Shown in pieces: positions 28,851 through 32,385 of a DNA stretch of 32,385 nt. This stretch comes from Porticoccus sp. GTDB taxonomy: Bacteria > Pseudomonadota > Gammaproteobacteria > Pseudomonadales > Porticoccaceae. The stretch is taken from the NCBI GenBank assembly GCA_023263825.1, contig JALQUJ010000005.1, forward strand, positions 1 through 32,385. The letters are read 5' to 3'. Both the position numbers and the translations under genes were made by a program. Position 1 is the stretch's first letter, and each line of letters opens with the position of its first letter. Below the pieces are notes generated by a model, which did not search any database, was not told the origin of the DNA, and saw only the letters and a program-made list of their open reading frames with translations.

Positions 28851-29260
28851 TCATATGTGCAAGTTCACCAATATTAAGTAAATCGGTGGAAATAATACGT
28901 ATTGGAAAAACTCACCGATATACACCATCAACGGCTGGGGAAAACCCCTAACCAAATAACCAATCCTGCAAGCACAACAGCAACCGTTTCACCTAACCAG
29001 GGGATCGTACGTCCAATAACTTTATTATCTTCCTGTAAGGTCATTACATAAATAATTCTCAAGTAGTAGTAGATCCCTATGGCACCCCCTAATACTAAAG
29101 CACCCAACAAGATCCAAAGGGCACCTTCTATACCCGCACTAAATACATACAACTTTCCAATAAAACCTGCTGTTAGCGGAATACCAGCCAAAGAGAGTAA
29201 GGCCAAAGCTCTCCAGTGTGTGTCGTTTCCATCAGTGCTCCCCTGCCAATTTGGTAAAAA
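28851..29260 (-). pseudogene. nuoN: Orphan C-terminal fragment of NADH-quinone oxidoreductase subunit N (NuoN), frameshifted
   Basis: LALLSLAGIPLTAGFIGKLYVFSAGIEGALWILLGALVLGGAIGIYYYLRIIYVMTLQEDN...VIWLGVFP, then a frameshift at CCCC and QPLMVYIGEFFQYVLFPPIY... in the next frame. No N-terminal portion or nuo neighbours in the window. Confidence 0.85.
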
Positions 29261-29501
29261 GCAATTTGGTGGAAGACGGTTTAATGAAAAGCACTTGGAT
29301 TAAAGATAATTGAATAGAAAAATGTTGCTCAGATCTATCTGAACAAACCCATACAAGAACGGTAATTCACTCCTCAATAGCCCTGACATATTAGCTCCTA
29401 TGTTTCGGAGGCCATCCATTCGATCCCTCTAACCGAATAGTACATCGACCTGAGTATTGTTTTTATTTACACCGTTTAACGATAAAAACTGTAGAAGTGA
29501 T

Positions 29502-29531
29502 ATCCAGAAAACGCAAATGTGTTTTCTGGAT
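29502..29531. repeat. Perfect inverted repeat / hairpin
   Basis: ATCCAGAAAAC (29502-29512) - 8 nt - GTTTTCTGGAT (29521-29531). Confidence 0.75.
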
Positions 29532-29613
29532 TTAATAGTAATTAAGGCGAGGCAAGTGATTAAAATAAAAAATTAGAAGCACTAAAAAAAGATTTTTTTA
29601 GTGATAAATTGTC

Positions 29614-29667
29614 TCAGGAAAAGTATATAAATCTATGATGCAATATACTTTTCCTGATAGTTTTTTT
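29614..29667 (+). terminator. Hairpin with 15-bp stem followed by T7 (plus-strand terminator-like)
   Basis: TCAGGAAAAGTATAT (29614-29628), 14-nt loop, ATATACTTTTCCTGA (29643-29657), then TAG and TTTTTTT (29661-29667). Confidence 0.65.
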
Positions 29668-30969
<1,302 letters not shown>

Positions 30970-31025
30970 CTAACCTAAAAAAATGAAGATTTAAACTACC
31001 TAAAATACTACCTAAATAGATTCGG

Positions 31026-32225
31026 CTAAATCGCGGTTACTTTAAACTCGCCATTCTGTAACAGTAACTGACGATCACAATGCAGCTCTTGGTAATCAGG
31101 CTGCTGGCCTGGAAAACCACAGACGACTCTTTCGCCATTTTTTCTTAATTCTGCAATGGCTTTTTGTTGGCCTGATGCGGCCTCTTCAGTAACCGGCGCG
31201 TAAATACCGCTTGGAAGATGACTAACATCATTATGAGCCATGGAACACTGAACAAGGGCTTGTAGACTCATGTTAAAGCCGGTTGCTGGTCGCGACCGTC
31301 CAAAAGCTTCACCGACATGATCATAACGACCACCATTGCCAATAGCCTGCCCAACACCTGGAGCATAGGCAGCAAACACCACACCAGTATGATAGTGATA
31401 GCCACGCAACTCACTCAAATCCAGATACAGCTCTGCATCAGGGCTGCTTACTTTAAGGGCATCGACAACGGCCTGTAATTCATCAAGTGCCAGCTCAACC
31501 TCGGCCGGGGCATCGGTAAATAATTCTCGGGCGCGATCAAGTACAGATTCATCACCAGCAAGATCAACCAGTGCCAATATCCACTTAGCAATCGTCTGCT
31601 TTTCAATATTTTGTGTAACCCAGGCATTTAATTCCGGCACTGATTTACTTTGTAGCAAATCAAATAATTCGGATTCCTGTTCTTTTGTCAGTTCGGCCTC
31701 TTCCAGCAAATTACCGTAAATACCAACATGCCCAAGGTCTAACTGGGGCTTTTCCAACCCTGCTAATCGCAAGGTTTCCACCATAAGACTGATCACTTCG
31801 ATATCAGCATCTAAACCAGCTTCACCATACAACTCCACCCCAATTTGAATGGGGGAGCGACTAGCCAATGGGTAGCGTGGTTTGGTATACAAAACTGTGC
31901 CGGTATAGCACAAACGGCTGGGGCCATTTCGCCTTAAACTGTGTGCATCCATTCGGCTAGTCTGTGGAGTCATATCAGCACGAATACCCATCATGCGCCC
32001 ACTGAGTTGATCCGTTACTTTAAACGTCATCAGATCCAAGTCTGAGCCTGTACCGCTCAATAGCGAATCAGTAAATTCTACAAGGGGTGGAATGACTAGG
32101 TCATAACCCCAGCTATGGTACAAGTCGAGCACCTGACGACGCAGACTTTCTACACGGAAAGCCTGATTGGGAAGAATTTCCTCAATACCATCTGGCAATA
32201 GCCAGCGATCAGCTACAGTCATCAC
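31026..32225 (-). CDS. hisZ: ATP phosphoribosyltransferase regulatory subunit HisZ (HisS-like, class II aaRS paralogue)
   Basis: WLLPDGIEEILPNQAFRVESLRRQVLDLYHSWGYDLVIPPLVEF, MGIRADMTPQTSRMDAH, short HisZ-type C-terminus; directly upstream of purA as in many gammaproteobacteria. Confidence 0.92.
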   Translation of the reverse strand: MMTVADRWLLPDGIEEILPNQAFRVESLRRQVLDLYHSWGYDLVIPPLVEFTDSLLSGTGSDLDLMTFKVTDQLSGRMMGIRADMTPQTSRMDAHSLRRNGPSRLCYTGTVLYTKPRYPLASRSPIQIGVELYGEAGLDADIEVISLMVETLRLAGLEKPQLDLGHVGIYGNLLEEAELTKEQESELFDLLQSKSVPELNAWVTQNIEKQTIAKWILALVDLAGDESVLDRARELFTDAPAEVELALDELQAVVDALKVSSPDAELYLDLSELRGYHYHTGVVFAAYAPGVGQAIGNGGRYDHVGEAFGRSRPATGFNMSLQALVQCSMAHNDVSHLPSGIYAPVTEEAASGQQKAIAELRKNGERVVCGFPGQQPDYQELHCDRQLLLQNGEFKVTAI

Positions 32226-32274
32226 ATTTACCTATTTGGTCATAACTCTTATTTATTCTTAGCCGTTAATACTC

Positions 32275-32385
32275 TTAGCCATTAATAAGGTACAAAGCGC
32301 CTGCACCTAGCAACATACTGACTAAACCCATTCTGCGCATGCTGCGATCATCAATTTGGGCCAGGAGTACCGCCATATTTCGCCA
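32275..32385 (-). CDS. DUF2065 (YjeT-like) small membrane protein, C-terminal part (runs off window)
   Basis: Reverse strand reads WRNMAVLLAQIDDRSMRRMGLVSMLLGAGALYLING*, which resembles the DUF2065 C-terminus (..D..LRR.GL....G...LY.I); commonly found upstream of hisZ/purA. Confidence 0.75.
   Translation of the reverse strand, partial: WRNMAVLLAQIDDRSMRRMGLVSMLLGAGALYLING

Noticed and set aside
29418-29440. TTCGATCCCTCTAACCGAA, superficially like a tRNA T-arm/3' end
   Set aside because: No matching acceptor, D or anticodon arms and no proper 5-bp T-stem in either direction; only a short chance ATTCG/CGAAT pairing.

Overview
The window is a gene-dense gammaproteobacterial chromosome segment, mostly core housekeeping genes. 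The gene order resembles the Pseudomonas/Cellvibrio-type block recJ ... thrC-hom-dsbC-xerD ... rplS-trmD-rimM-rpsP-ffh-ypjD-corC, followed by DUF1289/Nudix genes, feoAB, purA, hisZ and the 3' end of a DUF2065 (YjeT-like) gene. An fadJ-like/fadI-like beta-oxidation pair and a HopJ-family gene lie between recJ and thrC. I see no CRISPR array, rRNA, tRNA, transposase, defence system or obvious new multi-gene system. The most distinctive signal is a cluster of five degraded genes in about 32 kb: an N-terminally truncated MerR-like fragment, a truncated and frameshifted EAL gene, a secreted-protein gene with an in-frame TAG, a tandem-CBS gene with an in-frame TAA, and an orphan frameshifted C-terminal fragment of nuoN. 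This suggests ongoing gene erosion, although sequencing error cannot be excluded for the two homopolymer frameshifts. Other points of interest are paired FNR-like and Fur boxes in front of feoA, three consecutive perfect hairpins ending in a T-run that abuts the purA stop codon (a possible plus-strand sRNA), a hairpin containing the feoB stop codon, and several short 16-bp or 24-bp period direct repeats.
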